A DNA stretch of 44,380 nt from Rhizobiaceae bacterium (GTDB lineage Bacteria > Pseudomonadota > Alphaproteobacteria > Rhizobiales > Rhizobiaceae): the NCBI GenBank assembly GCA_027483885.1, contig JAIXTO010000102.1:1-44380 (forward strand), in the 5' to 3' direction. Every line of letters begins with the position of its first letter. Positions within the stretch are counted from its first letter, which is position 1. The notes beneath the pieces are model-generated. The model saw nothing but the letters and a program-made list of their open reading frames with translations, searched no databases and was not told the origin of the DNA. The translations under genes were made by a program, and so were the position numbers. Shown here in pieces: positions 1 to 9,780 of this stretch.

Positions 1-1
1 A

Positions 2-75
2 AAATGGTGATTTCGAGAACCGGAGCGGAGCGTACTTAACGTACGTGACCACCGGACAAGCAGAAATCGCCATTT
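2..75. repeat. Long imperfect palindrome at left edge, downstream of mutT
   Basis: Positions 2-14 are complementary to 63-75 over 13 positions with one G-T wobble. Nested inside are CCGG at 20-23 and 52-55, and CGTAC/GTACG at 31-35 and 41-45. Read on the minus strand, the direction of mutT, the structure ends in TTTT (positions 4-1), so it could act as a terminator. Its elaborate nested form also resembles the dispersed palindromic intergenic repeats of rhizobia. No second copy is visible in this window, so the repeat-family assignment is inference. Confidence 0.5.
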
Positions 76-108
76 GCAGCCCGCCAGAGGGAATTATGGG
101 ACAGACTG

Positions 109-537
109 TCAGAGCAGATCCTGCAGGAACGGGATCAGCGGCTCGTCTGCTGGCGGCATGGGATAATCGCGCAGCGCTGCAGGCCGAACCCATTTCAGCG
201 CCTGCCCTTCCCGGCCGGACGGAATGCCCTCGTAACGACGGCAGACGTAAAGCGGCATCAGCAGGTGAAAAGTCTCATAGGTGTGGCTGGCAAAGGTCAG
301 CGGCGCAAGGCACGCAACGCGCGTGACAATGCCGAGTTCTTCGTTCAACTCGCGCACCAGCGTTTCCTCCGGCGTCTCGCCGGGCTCCACCTTGCCGCCG
401 GGAAATTCCCAGAGGCCCGCAAGGCTCTTGCCTTCAGGGCGCTGCGCCAGAAGAATGCGGCCATCCGTATCGATGAGCGCGCAGGCGGCAACCAGCAGGA
501 TCGGGCGCGGCTTTGCCGTCTCGTCGGTTTTGCTCAT
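109..537 (-). CDS. mutT: (Deoxy)nucleoside triphosphate pyrophosphohydrolase, MutT/Nudix family
   Basis: A 142-residue Nudix hydrolase. It probably removes oxidised nucleotides such as 8-oxo-dGTP from the precursor pool, which prevents AT-to-CG mutations. The Nudix box is intact at residues 48-70: G48, E54, then the R62-E63-x-x-E66-E67-x-G69 signature, preceded by the WEFPGG motif typical of MutT. The chosen ATG (535-537) overlaps the stop of the upstream acetyltransferase in an ATGA arrangement, which indicates translational coupling. Longer readings of this frame run antisense into the acetyltransferase and are not supported. It is the last gene of an argJ-GNAT-mutT series. Confidence 0.9.
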   Translation of the reverse strand: MSKTDETAKPRPILLVAACALIDTDGRILLAQRPEGKSLAGLWEFPGGKVEPGETPEETLVRELNEELGIVTRVACLAPLTFASHTYETFHLLMPLYVCRRYEGIPSGREGQALKWVRPAALRDYPMPPADEPLIPFLQDLL

Positions 538-1313
538 GCGCCCGTATCCTGGCGCCAGTAGCGATACTGGTAAGCCTCGGTGAAGCCGAAGCGGGAATAG
601 AGCGCAAGCGCCGGCACATTGTCCACATGAACCTGAAGCCAGGCAGTGCGAGCGCCGCTGATACGGGCCCAGCGCAGGGCGGCCGTCAGCATTTCGGTGC
701 CGGCCCCCTGTCGCCTGCGATCGGCGGCAACCGCAAAGGAGAGAATGCCGGCAAGATCGGCATCCTGTACGCAAAGGGTCACGGCAACCGGCCCTTCGCC
801 AGGATTTTCCGCGATGAACAGGCCGGTGGCCGGCTTGATGGCCGACAGGATTTCGGCCATCGCCGGCTTCAGCGACTGATCTTCGCCATGTACGGCAAGC
901 GAGGCATCGATATAACGGCCGATATCGTGGCTCGGCAGATGACCGAGCGTATCGGGCAGTTCGAGCCCTGCCAGATCCGCCACCATGACGCTCACCGTCT
1001 CGAACGGCGCCCAGCCATCGGCGGCAAGCGTTTCCAGCAACGGCTTTGGCGAAAGCGGCGTCTCGCGCACAAGAAGCGTACGGCCATAATGCTCGAAGCG
1101 CTTGCGGGCCTTTTCGATGCGCAGTTCCACGTCACGGTGGTCGGACGGATCAAGCGGCACCAGGCAGTTCAGCCGCTTGGACGGATGCCCGCCCGTCAGC
1201 CGCACCTGCCAGCTTCCGTCATAGACCACGGAGGCCGCCGGCCAGGCGCGGAAGCCGACAGCTTCGAGACGCCGGACAAGCGGAAGATTGCCGTGGGGAG
1301 AAATTGCCTGCAT
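534..1313 (-). CDS. GNAT family N-acetyltransferase
   Basis: About 259 residues. The C-terminal half (roughly residues 110-255) is a GNAT fold. The acetyl-CoA pyrophosphate-binding segment RRQGAG is visible, followed by an AWLQV strand and an N-x-x-A-x-x-L-Y-x-x-x-G-F segment near the end, both characteristic of the family. The N-terminal part is less conserved, and the substrate cannot be read from sequence. I chose the ATG at 1311-1313, preceded by GGAG about 11 nt upstream. An in-frame ATG at 1340 would overlap the argJ stop and is an alternative. It lies 7 bp after argJ and overlaps mutT by 4 bp, so it is very likely co-transcribed with both. Confidence 0.85.
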   Translation of the reverse strand: MQAISPHGNLPLVRRLEAVGFRAWPAASVVYDGSWQVRLTGGHPSKRLNCLVPLDPSDHRDVELRIEKARKRFEHYGRTLLVRETPLSPKPLLETLAADGWAPFETVSVMVADLAGLELPDTLGHLPSHDIGRYIDASLAVHGEDQSLKPAMAEILSAIKPATGLFIAENPGEGPVAVTLCVQDADLAGILSFAVAADRRRQGAGTEMLTAALRWARISGARTAWLQVHVDNVPALALYSRFGFTEAYQYRYWRQDTGA

Positions 1314-1320
1314 CAAAAGT

Positions 1321-2556
1321 TCAGCTCCGGTAGTCGCCATTGATGGCGACATATTCCTTCGTGAGGTCACATGTCCAGACCGTTGCTGTGCCATGGCCAA
1401 GGCCGATATCAGCACGGATGACGATATCTTCCTGCTGCATGACCGCCGTTGCCGCTGCTTCCGAATAGGAAGGATCGCGTTCGCCATCGACGGCGACCCT
1501 GACATCGCCGAACCAGATTGCCAACCGATCGCGGTCGGCCATCTCGCCGGATTTGCCGACAGCCATCACCACACGGCCCCAATTGGCATCTTCGCCGGCA
1601 ACCGCCGTCTTGACCAGCGGAGAATTGGCGATGGAGAGCGCGATGCGCTTGGCGGCAACATCGTTTTCGGCACCGGTCACGGTGACTTCCACCATCTTGC
1701 GCGCGCCTTCGCCGTCGCGCACGACCTGCAGCGCCAGATCCTTCAGGAGATCGTTGAGGGCCGCACGAAATCCTTGGAGGCGCGGATCATCAGCCGTTTC
1801 CACCCGCACCTGACCGTCCGCCTTGCCGGTGGCAAAGAGAAGTAGCGTATCGGAGGTGGACGTATCGCTATCGACCGTCACCGAGTTGAAGGTGGCACCG
1901 ACGCCGGCCGACAGCAGCGCCTGCAGAGCGTCCGGCGCGATATCGGCGTCCGTTGCGACAAAAGACAGCATGGTCGCCATGTCAGGCGCGATCATGCCGG
2001 CACCCTTGGCGATACCGTTGATGGTGACAGTCACGCCGCCGATCTCTGCGGTGCGGGTGGCAACCTTCGGATAGGTGTCGGTCGTCATGATGGCCTTGGC
2101 CGCTTCCAGCCAGAAGCTGCCGGTGGCAGCGCCATGCATGTCACCCAGAACGCCTGCAAATTTCGTCGCGTCCAGCGGCTCGCCGATGACGCCGGTCGAG
2201 GCGAGATAAACTTCGCCGACATCGCAGCCGACCGCCTCGGAGGCCGATTTTGCCGTCAGGTCCGTCGATGCCTTGCCCTTCACACCCGTAAAGGCATTGG
2301 CATTGCCGGAATTGACCACAACCGCGCGGGCGCGGCCGTTGCTAAGGTTGGCGCGGCAGAAATCCACCGGTGCCGAGGGGCATTTCGAACGGGTAAACAC
2401 GCCCGCAACGGAGGCCGGCTCATCAAACACCATCAGCAGCACATCGGTGCGGTTCTTGTACTTGATGCCGGCAGCAGCCGTTGCCATGCGCAGGCCCTTG
2501 ATGGCCGGCATGTCGGGATAGGATTTGGGAGCAAGGGGAGAAACGGTTGCGGACAT
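1321..2556 (-). CDS. argJ: Bifunctional glutamate N-acetyltransferase / amino-acid N-acetyltransferase ArgJ
   Basis: A 411-residue ArgJ. It transfers acetyl from N-acetylornithine to glutamate (the cyclic arginine pathway) and in many bacteria also uses acetyl-CoA. The family's self-cleavage site is present as M-A-T-M-L, with Thr195 as the nucleophile that becomes the N-terminus of the beta chain. The length matches the family. The ATG at 2554-2556 was chosen; a TTG three codons upstream also opens the frame. The only space between this start and the preceding PpiC gene holds a terminator-like hairpin, so expression probably depends on read-through. argH lies elsewhere in the window (about 22 kb). 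Confidence 0.96.
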   Translation of the reverse strand: MSATVSPLAPKSYPDMPAIKGLRMATAAAGIKYKNRTDVLLMVFDEPASVAGVFTRSKCPSAPVDFCRANLSNGRARAVVVNSGNANAFTGVKGKASTDLTAKSASEAVGCDVGEVYLASTGVIGEPLDATKFAGVLGDMHGAATGSFWLEAAKAIMTTDTYPKVATRTAEIGGVTVTINGIAKGAGMIAPDMATMLSFVATDADIAPDALQALLSAGVGATFNSVTVDSDTSTSDTLLLFATGKADGQVRVETADDPRLQGFRAALNDLLKDLALQVVRDGEGARKMVEVTVTGAENDVAAKRIALSIANSPLVKTAVAGEDANWGRVVMAVGKSGEMADRDRLAIWFGDVRVAVDGERDPSYSEAAATAVMQQEDIVIRADIGLGHGTATVWTCDLTKEYVAINGDYRS

Positions 2557-2570
2557 GTGCTTCAAGACCC

Positions 2571-2599
2571 AGACAAGAAAAGGCCCGCAAATGCGGGCC
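2571..2599 (-). terminator. Intrinsic terminator or attenuator between the PpiC gene and argJ
   Basis: Positions 2582-2599 form a perfect GC-rich hairpin (GGCCCGC / GCGGGCC around AAAT). On the minus strand it is followed directly by TTTTCTTGTC. It sits 25 nt after the PpiC stop and only 25 nt before the argJ start, so it may work as a partial terminator or attenuator. Confidence 0.75.
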
Positions 2600-2623
2600 G
2601 GTTGATGAAATATCGAAAGCGGC

Positions 2624-3466
2624 TTATTCGCCCTTGGTCATGTCTTCATAACCCTTACGCAGGGTTTCGTCGACAATCTCGACCTTCTGGTCGGCCTTGG
2701 CCGCATCGATAATGGCAGAATACTTCTCCTGCATGACGATCTGGCGAACCTGCGGCTCCACCTGGTCGAATGCCGGCGGCTGCGCATCACGCTTGTCTTC
2801 CACCTTGATGACGTGGAAGCCGAACTGCGACTTTACCGGCGTCTTGGTGTAGGTGCCCTTTTCAAGCGCAAAGGCAGCTTCTTCGAATTCCGGAACCATG
2901 CGGCCCTTGGTGAAGTAACCGAGATCGCCACCGTCGGACTTGCTGGTGTCTTCCGACTTTTCCTTGGCGAGTTCCGTGAAATCCTTGCCTTCATCAAGCT
3001 GCTTGATGATCGCCTTGGCTTCATCCTCGGTCTTCACCAGGATGTGGCGGGCGTGGATTTCCTCTTCCTTCGGCATGGCTGCGACTTCCTTGTCGTAGCG
3101 GGCCTTGACCTCTTCCGGCTTCAGCGTTTCGAACTGCTGGCGCAGGTAGGCATTGTGCAGTTCGCGTTCCTGCAGGAAGGCCATGCGCTTCTTGAAGTCG
3201 TCGCTGTTCTGCAGGCCGGCCTCTTCAGCCTTCTTCGAAACAAGCTTGATGTCGATGATCTGCGACAGTGCTGCGACCTTCTTCTGATCATCCGGCATCT
3301 GCTGGTACTGCTGGCTCAGATTGGCGATGGCCGCGTCGAGTTCCGACTGATGGATTTCCACGCCGCCGACCTTGGCGACCAGGGCATCGTCCTGTGCAAA
3401 GGCGGGCGCCTGGAAAAAGACGGCCACGGCCACAGCGGCAGTCGCGAGGAATTTATGGCGAAACAT
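2624..3466 (-). CDS. Periplasmic PpiC-type (parvulin) peptidyl-prolyl cis-trans isomerase
   Basis: A 280-residue exported foldase. Residues 1-24 form a signal peptide (basic start, Ala/Val-rich core, AFA cleavage site). A SurA/PrsA-like N-terminal helical region follows, then a parvulin domain at about residues 137-228, starting at IHARHILVK and ending at [10 protein letters not shown]. The family isomerises prolyl bonds and chaperones outer-membrane or periplasmic proteins. It is transcribed divergently from secA, which supplies its substrates across the membrane. A terminator-like hairpin follows its stop. It could be called PrsA- or SurA-like; which of these it matches functionally is not clear. 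Confidence 0.92.
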   Translation of the reverse strand: MFRHKFLATAAVAVAVFFQAPAFAQDDALVAKVGGVEIHQSELDAAIANLSQQYQQMPDDQKKVAALSQIIDIKLVSKKAEEAGLQNSDDFKKRMAFLQERELHNAYLRQQFETLKPEEVKARYDKEVAAMPKEEEIHARHILVKTEDEAKAIIKQLDEGKDFTELAKEKSEDTSKSDGGDLGYFTKGRMVPEFEEAAFALEKGTYTKTPVKSQFGFHVIKVEDKRDAQPPAFDQVEPQVRQIVMQEKYSAIIDAAKADQKVEIVDETLRKGYEDMTKGE

Positions 3467-3568
3467 AAGGAACTACCTTTCGAATTGGGCACCGGCCCCG
3501 GATGTCGAGACCGGCCGGAACACTGTCAGAAACACCGGATTGTGGCCATTCTGTAACGGCGGGAGCCG

Positions 3569-3597
3569 TTGACATCATTCGACCCCCCTCTTATCTG
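3569..3597 (+). promoter_or_regulatory. Sigma70-type promoter of secA
   Basis: TTGACA at 3569-3574 and TATCTG at 3592-3597, separated by 17 bp. The -35 box is perfect. Transcription would start near 3604, giving a leader of about 124 nt before the secA ATG. The leader contains a short hairpin (TGTCTG / CAGACA, 3646-3662). Confidence 0.7.
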
Positions 3598-3727
3598 TCA
3601 CGCTACTTCGCGTCCAGAAGAGTTTCCGGGCCGGTGTTTGTATTTTGTCTGTCGCACAGACAGTGCAAAACCACCTGCCGGAAGATGCTTTAAGGGACGC
3701 CACATCAGTTTGGAAAGGACCACTCGA

Positions 3728-6436
3728 ATGGTCAGCTTCGGTGGGATAGCCCGCAAGTTTTTCGGTTCGGCCAATGAGCGCCGCGTCCGTGCCTATCGTT
3801 CCCGCATCGAGGCCATCGGTGCGCTCGAAGAAAAGACGAAAGCACTCTCCGACGAGCAGCTTGCCGCCAAGACGGTGGAATTCCGCGAACAGCTGGCCAG
3901 TGGCAAGACGCTGGACGATCTGGTCATTCCAGCCTTTGCCGTGGTGCGTGAGGCTTCGCGCCGCGTTCTCGGCATGCGCCCCTTCGACGTGCAGCTCACC
4001 GGCGGCATGATCCTGAATGACGGCGCGATCGCCGAAATGAAGACCGGCGAAGGCAAGACGCTGGTCGGAACACTTCCGGTCTACCTCAATGCGCTCTCCG
4101 GCAAGGGCGTCCATGTCGTGACCGTCAACGACTATCTCGCCAGCCGCGACGCCGCCATCATGAGCAAGCTCTACAGCTTCCTCGGGCTCACCACCGGCGT
4201 CATCATGCATGGTCTCGATGACGACCAGCGTCGTGCCGCCTATGGCTGCGACATCACCTACGCGACGAATAACGAGCTTGGCTTCGATTATCTGCGCGAC
4301 AACATGAAATATGACCGCGGCCAGATGGTGCAGCGCGGCCACAACTACGCGATCGTCGATGAAGTCGACTCGATCCTGGTGGACGAAGCCCGCACGCCGC
4401 TGATCATTTCAGGCCCGCTGGACGACCGCTCGGACCTCTACAACACCATCGACGCCTTCATCCCGGCGTTGACGCCCGATGATTACGAGATCGACGAAAA
4501 GCAGCGTTCGGCCAATTTTTCCGAAGCCGGCACCGAGAAGCTGGAAAACCTCCTGCGCGCTGCAGGTCTTCTGAAGGGTGAATCGCTTTACGACGTCGAA
4601 AATGTCGCGATCGTCCATCACATCAACAATGCGCTAAAGGCCCACAAGCTCTTCCAGCGCGACAAGGACTACATCGTCCGCAACAACGAGATCGTCATCA
4701 TCGACGAGTTCACCGGTCGCATGATGCCGGGCCGCCGGTACTCGGAAGGCCAGCACCAGGCGCTGGAAGCCAAGGAAAAGGTGCAGATCCAGCCGGAGAA
4801 CCAGACGCTCTCCTCGATCACCTTCCAGAACTATTTCCGCATGTACGAAAAGCTTGCCGGCATGACCGGTACGGCCTCGACGGAAGCGGAAGAGTTTTCC
4901 AACATCTACGGCCTCGACGTCGTGGAAGTGCCGACCAACCTGCCGATCCAGCGTATCGACGAGGATGACGAGGTCTACCGGACCGGCGAGGAAAAGTTCA
5001 AGGCGATCATCGAGGAGATCAAGGCGGCGCATGCGCGCAACCAGCCGGTTCTTGTCGGTACCACCTCCATCGAAAAATCCGAGCTGCTAGCGACCATGCT
5101 GCGCCAGGACGGATTTCAGAATTTTCACGTGCTGAACGCCCGTTATCACGAGCAAGAAGCCTATATCGTCTCCCAGGCCGGCGTGCCCGGCGGTGTGACG
5201 ATTGCCACCAACATGGCCGGCCGCGGCACCGACATCCAGCTCGGCGGCAATATCGACATGCGCCTGGAACGCGACCTGGAGGGCATGGAGCCCGGCCCGG
5301 AACGCGATGCCAAGGAAGCGGCGATCCGCGAAGAGGTCAAGCAGCTGAAGGTAAAGGCGCTGGAAGCCGGCGGCCTCTACGTGATTGCCACCGAACGGCA
5401 TGAAAGCCGGCGTATCGACAACCAGCTGCGTGGTCGTTCCGGCCGCCAGGGCGACCCGGGCCGCTCAAAGTTCTACCTGTCCCTTCAGGACGACCTGATG
5501 CGCATTTTCGGGTCCGACCGCATGGATTCGATGCTGCAGAAGCTGGGTCTCAAGGAAGGCGAGGCCATCGTCCATCCCTGGATCAACAAGGCTCTGGAGC
5601 GCGCGCAAAAGAAGGTCGAAGCCCGCAACTTCGACACCCGCAAGAACCTTCTGAAGTATGACGACGTTACCAACGACCAGCGCAAGGTGATCTTCGAACA
5701 GCGCATCGAGCTGATGGACGCGCCGGATCTGACAGAAACCGTCACCGACATGCGCCATGAAGTCATCGACATGCTGGTGACCAAGCATATCCCCGAGCGC
5801 GCCTATGCCGAGCAGTGGGATGCCAATGGCCTGAAGGAAGGCGTCGAACGCCTCCTCAACCTCGACCTGCCGATCCATGACTGGGTGCAGGAAGAAGGCA
5901 TTGCCGAAGACGATATTCGCGAGCGCGTGCTTGCGGCAGCCGATGCCGCCGCCAAGGATCGCGCCGAACGTTTTGGCCAGGAAATCATGACCTATGTCGA
6001 GCGCTCCGTGCTGCTCCAGACGCTGGATCACCTGTGGCGCGAGCATATCGTCAACCTCGATCACCTGCGTTCCGTCGTCGGTTTCCGTGGTTATGCCCAG
6101 CGCGATCCGCTGCAGGAATACAAGGCGGAAGCCTTCGAGCTGTTCCAGGCGCTGCTTGCCAACATGCGCGAAGCTGCAACCTCCCAGCTGATGCGCGTCG
6201 AACTGATGCGCGACGCACCGCCGGCACCGGAGCCACCGCCGGTCATGCAGGCGCACCATCTCGACGCCACCACCGGCGAGGATGAGTTTGCGACCGCAGC
6301 CCTCCTGCCGTTTGCAGCTCCCGAGGACCGCGATCCGAACGATCCCGCCACATGGGGCCGCATTGGCCGCAACGAGCTTTGCCCCTGCGGCTCCGGCAAG
6401 AAGTTCAAACACTGCCATGGGGCGCTGATCGCCTGA
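3728..6436 (+). CDS. secA: Preprotein translocase ATPase subunit SecA
   Basis: A 902-residue SecA, full length for alphaproteobacteria. It is the motor that drives preproteins through SecYEG. The Walker A segment TGEGKT lies at 106-111 and the DEVD box at 211-214. Mid-protein are the helicase-like [10 protein letters not shown] and [10 protein letters not shown] motifs. The C-terminus carries the zinc-binding CxCx8CH motif (C885, C887, C896, H897) that contacts SecB and the ribosome, preceded by a proline-rich linker. The ATG at 3728 follows a GGAAAGGA ribosome binding site; the open frame extends upstream only into the promoter. Its neighbour on the other side is a divergent periplasmic foldase. 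Confidence 0.98.
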   Translation: MVSFGGIARKFFGSANERRVRAYRSRIEAIGALEEKTKALSDEQLAAKTVEFREQLASGKTLDDLVIPAFAVVREASRRVLGMRPFDVQLTGGMILNDGAIAEMKTGEGKTLVGTLPVYLNALSGKGVHVVTVNDYLASRDAAIMSKLYSFLGLTTGVIMHGLDDDQRRAAYGCDITYATNNELGFDYLRDNMKYDRGQMVQRGHNYAIVDEVDSILVDEARTPLIISGPLDDRSDLYNTIDAFIPALTPDDYEIDEKQRSANFSEAGTEKLENLLRAAGLLKGESLYDVENVAIVHHINNALKAHKLFQRDKDYIVRNNEIVIIDEFTGRMMPGRRYSEGQHQALEAKEKVQIQPENQTLSSITFQNYFRMYEKLAGMTGTASTEAEEFSNIYGLDVVEVPTNLPIQRIDEDDEVYRTGEEKFKAIIEEIKAAHARNQPVLVGTTSIEKSELLATMLRQDGFQNFHVLNARYHEQEAYIVSQAGVPGGVTIATNMAGRGTDIQLGGNIDMRLERDLEGMEPGPERDAKEAAIREEVKQLKVKALEAGGLYVIATERHESRRIDNQLRGRSGRQGDPGRSKFYLSLQDDLMRIFGSDRMDSMLQKLGLKEGEAIVHPWINKALERAQKKVEARNFDTRKNLLKYDDVTNDQRKVIFEQRIELMDAPDLTETVTDMRHEVIDMLVTKHIPERAYAEQWDANGLKEGVERLLNLDLPIHDWVQEEGIAEDDIRERVLAAADAAAKDRAERFGQEIMTYVERSVLLQTLDHLWREHIVNLDHLRSVVGFRGYAQRDPLQEYKAEAFELFQALLANMREAATSQLMRVELMRDAPPAPEPPPVMQAHHLDATTGEDEFATAALLPFAAPEDRDPNDPATWGRIGRNELCPCGSGKKFKHCHGALIA

Positions 6437-6482
6437 TCGGCAGGCATGAAGTACAGCCCTTCAAGGCAGATTCACACAAAAC

Positions 6483-6512
6483 AAAGGCCGCTCCGCAAGG
6501 GCGGCCTTTGGC
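6483..6512 (+). terminator. Terminator downstream of secA
   Basis: A 9-bp perfect stem AAAGGCCGC (6483-6491) / GCGGCCTTT (6501-6509) with a 9-nt loop, 46 nt after the secA stop. The T tract is short (TTT), so termination may be incomplete. Confidence 0.6.
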
Positions 6513-6630
6513 GTTATGGCGGGAGAAAACCCGCACATCCCATGCCGGTGAGCCTCCGCCGCAATCGTTTCTTAACAGTAAAGACCGCATGATCGGGGCT
6601 GGATCCTTGCCCCAGCAGAACGTGCCCTTC

Positions 6631-8055
6631 ATGACGGTCATCGACACAGCGCAGAAATTGCTGCCGCTCAGCGTGAAGACGCGGCTGTCACCGTTGCTGC
6701 GCGGGCTCGAACCGATCCTTGCCGGCAGCGATGAGACCGCACGCGCCCAGCGCATGGCGATCATTGCCTTTGCCATCCGGGTTCTCAGCGCGGCCATCGC
6801 CTTTGTCGCACAGATCGTCATGGCGCGCCTGATGGGCGAGTTCGATTACGGCATCTTCGCCTTCGTCTGGGTTCTGGTCGTGGTGTTCGGCAATCTCTCC
6901 TGCCTCGGCTTCCACACCACCGTCATCCGTTTTCTGCCGCAGCATCAGGCGCGTGGCGAGGATGATCTGGTGCGCGGCCTCAACTGGACGGCGCGGGTGT
7001 TTGCCCTGTTGTCGGCAAGCCTGCTTGCGGGCGTCGGTTTTGCTTTCCTTGGTCTTTTCGACGAAGCGGTAGCCGATTATTGGCGCGTGCCGGTGTTTCT
7101 CGGCCTGTTCACCCTGCCCATGATCGCGCTGGGCGATGTTCTGGAAGGCACAGCCCGTGCCAATGGCTGGGCGGTTACGGCGCTCAGCCCCACCTATCTC
7201 ATCCGCCCGCTGCTGATCCTTATCCTGATGTTGGTTGCAATCCAGCTTGACGAGCCGCGCACCGCAACCACGGCGATGACGGCAGCCCTTGCCGCCACCT
7301 ATCTCACCACGCTCTTCCAGTTCATCCGCGTCACCTGGCGCCTGCGCCGCCACCTCGGCCCCGGTGGCCTTGCCTTCGACATCCGCCCCTGGACGCGCTT
7401 TGCACTTCCCCTCTTTCTCGTGGATGGTATCGGATTCCTGCTCACCAATTCCGATGTCGTGGTCGTCGGGCTTTACCTGCCGCCGGACCAGGTGGCGGTC
7501 TATTACGCGGCGGCAAAAACCATCGCATTGGTGCAATTCGTCTATTTTTCGGTGAAGGCCGCCGCCGCCCCCGGTTTTGCTGCCATCATGGCAGGCGGCG
7601 ACAAAACTGGGCTTGCCGTCTTTGCCGGAAAGTCTGCTCGCTGGAGTTTCTGGCCATCGCTTGCCGTCGGCCTTGGGGTCGCAGCACTTGGACATCTGCT
7701 GCTGTCGCTGTTCGGGCCAGCCTTTACCGAGGGCTATCCGTTGATGCTGGTGCTGCTGGCCGGCATTCTGGCAAAGGCCTCCGTCGGCCCCGGCGAAGTG
7801 CTCCTTAACATGGCAGGCCGGCAAACGCTCTGCGTTACGCTTTACGCTGCTGTGCTCTGCGCCAGCATCGCCTTCAATATCGTTCTCATTCCACGCCTCG
7901 GCCTGATGGGTGCCGCAATCGCCACGGCGTCTGCCATGATGCTCGAAGCGGTGCTGCTGCATATCGCTGTTCGGCGCACCCTCGGCATTGTCATTTTCGC
8001 GTTTGCGCGGCCGTGCCCCGCTATTTCAGATGAAAGGCCGGACGGTCATGACTGA
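6631..8055 (+). CDS. Polysaccharide/lipopolysaccharide biosynthesis flippase (Wzx/MATE superfamily)
   Basis: About 474 residues, almost entirely hydrophobic, with a dozen or more predicted membrane helices. The opening segment R-x-x-x-x-x-I-A-F-x-I-R-x-x-S-A-x-I-A-F matches oligosaccharide flippases that move lipid-linked sugar units across the inner membrane. The ATG at 6631 was chosen; an in-frame ATG at 6589 is an alternative, and neither has a strong ribosome binding site. The last 8 bp overlap the next gene, a CelD-like acetyltransferase. This suggests one unit for making or decorating an exopolysaccharide or LPS. The specific polymer cannot be told from sequence. Confidence 0.85.
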   Translation: MTVIDTAQKLLPLSVKTRLSPLLRGLEPILAGSDETARAQRMAIIAFAIRVLSAAIAFVAQIVMARLMGEFDYGIFAFVWVLVVVFGNLSCLGFHTTVIRFLPQHQARGEDDLVRGLNWTARVFALLSASLLAGVGFAFLGLFDEAVADYWRVPVFLGLFTLPMIALGDVLEGTARANGWAVTALSPTYLIRPLLILILMLVAIQLDEPRTATTAMTAALAATYLTTLFQFIRVTWRLRRHLGPGGLAFDIRPWTRFALPLFLVDGIGFLLTNSDVVVVGLYLPPDQVAVYYAAAKTIALVQFVYFSVKAAAAPGFAAIMAGGDKTGLAVFAGKSARWSFWPSLAVGLGVAALGHLLLSLFGPAFTEGYPLMLVLLAGILAKASVGPGEVLLNMAGRQTLCVTLYAAVLCASIAFNIVLIPRLGLMGAAIATASAMMLEAVLLHIAVRRTLGIVIFAFARPCPAISDERPDGHD

Positions 8056-9379
8056 ACATCCGCCGATGACGAAACCGTTTGCCCAGGCGGCACAGGTCCA
8101 GTCACCCCGCTTCGACATGCCAGCACCCACCCGTATATCGACCGAAGCGCCCGCGGTGGCTGTTTCGGGACGGCGGTCGACAAGCCCCGTCGCACCGCTC
8201 ACCATTGCCACCGGCCGCCCCGGCCGCACGCTTGCCATCTATCCCGGAGCCATGGGGTATGACCTGGAGGAGGAGCTTGATTTTCTCTCCAACCGCGTCA
8301 TGGAACCGAACATCTTCTTTGCCGGACGGGTGCTGGCTCCGGCCATGCCGCGCATTGAAGACCGCAAGGTGCAGTTGGCGCTGATCCGCGACGAGACCGA
8401 GCGCTCCAGCCGCATGCGCTTGCTCATGCCGTTTTCCGTCGAAAAACCTGGCTTTGCGCTCGGCGCGCCGATACTTCGGGCCTGGTCAAACCCGTATGGG
8501 CCGCTTGGCACACCCCTGGTGGACGCCGAAGACGCGGCCGAAACGCTTGATAACCTGCTGGAGGCGCTGGGAGACCGGCAAACCTCTTTGCCCAAAGTGC
8601 TGGTTTTGCCGGACCTCAGGCTTTCCGGCCGATTTTCCCAGTTGATCCGCGCTGTCGCCGTCGGCCGCAACCTGCCGGTTTCCGTCACCGGCACCTATCA
8701 GCGCCCGATCCTGCACAGCAATCTCGATGGGGAAACCTATCTCAGGCAATCGCTGTCTGCCCACCACCTGCGCGACATGCGCCGCCAGTGGCGCAGGCTT
8801 GCAGCATCTGGCACCCTGACCCATGATGTCGCCCGCCAGCCCGCCGATATCCGCCGCCGCACGGAAGAATTTCTGGCGCTTGAGGCGCGCGGCTGGAAGG
8901 GAAAGAAGCGCTCGGCCCTGATCAACGACCGCTACCATGCAGCCTTCGCCCGCGAGGCCATCGGCAACCTGGCCGAGGTCGACGGGGTACGCATTCACAC
9001 GCTCAATCTCGATGGCCGCGCCATCGCCTCGCTCGTCGTCTTCATCATGGCCGGCGACGCCTATACCTGGAAGACGGCCTATGACGAAGCCTATGCAGGC
9101 TTCTCACCGGGCAAGCTGTTGATGATGAAGCTCACCGAATGGCATCTGGACGATGCCAATATCACCCGTTCCGACAGTTGCGCTGCCTTCGACCATCCGA
9201 TCATGAGCCGTTTCTGGCGCGAACGCGAAACCATGGGCACGCTGGTCATCGGCCTGCAGGAAAGCCTGGACCGCGACACCCGCCAGGTGGCGACCCAACT
9301 TCACCTCTATCGCAACACCCGCAACATGGCCCGCCTGCTGCGCGAAAAGATCCTGCGCCTGCGGGTCCGCGAGGAATGA
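8048..9379 (+). CDS. CelD/BioF2-like GNAT acyltransferase, probably polysaccharide modification
   Basis: A 443-residue protein. The first 70 residues are proline-, alanine- and threonine-rich and low in predicted structure. The C-terminal half (about 235-390) resembles the BioF2/CelD-type acetyltransferase domain (Acetyltransf_6), including LSAHHLRDMRRQWRRL, a WKGKKRSAL segment and the AYAGFSPGKLLM region typical of this fold. Members near polysaccharide genes are thought to acylate sugars or lipids. The ATG at 8048 overlaps the flippase stop, indicating coupling. The family call comes from recognised motifs; the substrate is unknown. Confidence 0.78.
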   Translation: MTEHPPMTKPFAQAAQVQSPRFDMPAPTRISTEAPAVAVSGRRSTSPVAPLTIATGRPGRTLAIYPGAMGYDLEEELDFLSNRVMEPNIFFAGRVLAPAMPRIEDRKVQLALIRDETERSSRMRLLMPFSVEKPGFALGAPILRAWSNPYGPLGTPLVDAEDAAETLDNLLEALGDRQTSLPKVLVLPDLRLSGRFSQLIRAVAVGRNLPVSVTGTYQRPILHSNLDGETYLRQSLSAHHLRDMRRQWRRLAASGTLTHDVARQPADIRRRTEEFLALEARGWKGKKRSALINDRYHAAFAREAIGNLAEVDGVRIHTLNLDGRAIASLVVFIMAGDAYTWKTAYDEAYAGFSPGKLLMMKLTEWHLDDANITRSDSCAAFDHPIMSRFWRERETMGTLVIGLQESLDRDTRQVATQLHLYRNTRNMARLLREKILRLRVREE

Positions 9380-9570
9380 TGCCCCGCCCTTGGCGCCTGA
9401 TCCTTTGCGCCTTAACGGTTTTTGCAGGTCGTTTTGATATCGAAATGCTCGACAGCCGGCCTACGCAACCGCACACCTGCTCTCCGTCGCCCACGCCGGC
9501 ATGGTCCGCGCAAGGAAGCGCATGGCATCGGTTCTGCAGAAAGCCTATTCCCCCGCTTCGAGGATAGACA

Positions 9571-9780
9571 ATGATTGACCTGATCAGCTTTAAAAACACC
9601 CATGACCAGCAGATCTACATCAACCCGCAGCACGTGGTCTATGTCGCCCGTTTCGAGGATCAGGTCACAGTCGTTGCGCTTGCCATTCCCCATAACGGCA
9701 GCCACTTCCAGTTCTACGTGCGCGGCGCGGCCGAACAGGTGCGACAGAAACTTCTAGGGCCGCAGCACGGAAGAGAATGA
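9571..9780 (+). CDS. Small conserved hypothetical protein
   Basis: A 69-residue protein preceded by a good GAGGA ribosome binding site. It has alternating hydrophobic beta-like stretches (IYINPQHVVYVARF, VTVVALAI, FQFYVRG) and a short C-terminal helix, with no signal peptide or membrane segment. The small, all-beta, one-domain pattern is loosely like the FlbD family of short proteins, but I do not recognise it with confidence. It follows the CelD-like gene after 191 bp that contain no convincing gene. Confidence 0.65.
   Translation: MIDLISFKNTHDQQIYINPQHVVYVARFEDQVTVVALAIPHNGSHFQFYVRGAAEQVRQKLLGPQHGRE

Noticed and set aside
6688..7962. 424-codon open frame antisense to the flippase
   Set aside because: Polar, His/Gln/Asp-rich translation typical of the shadow of a hydrophobic membrane protein.
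9380..9570. Short frame after the CelD-like gene that begins in an ATGATG overlap
   Set aside because: A 63-codon product rich in Pro, Ser and Arg with no conserved pattern; probably non-coding.
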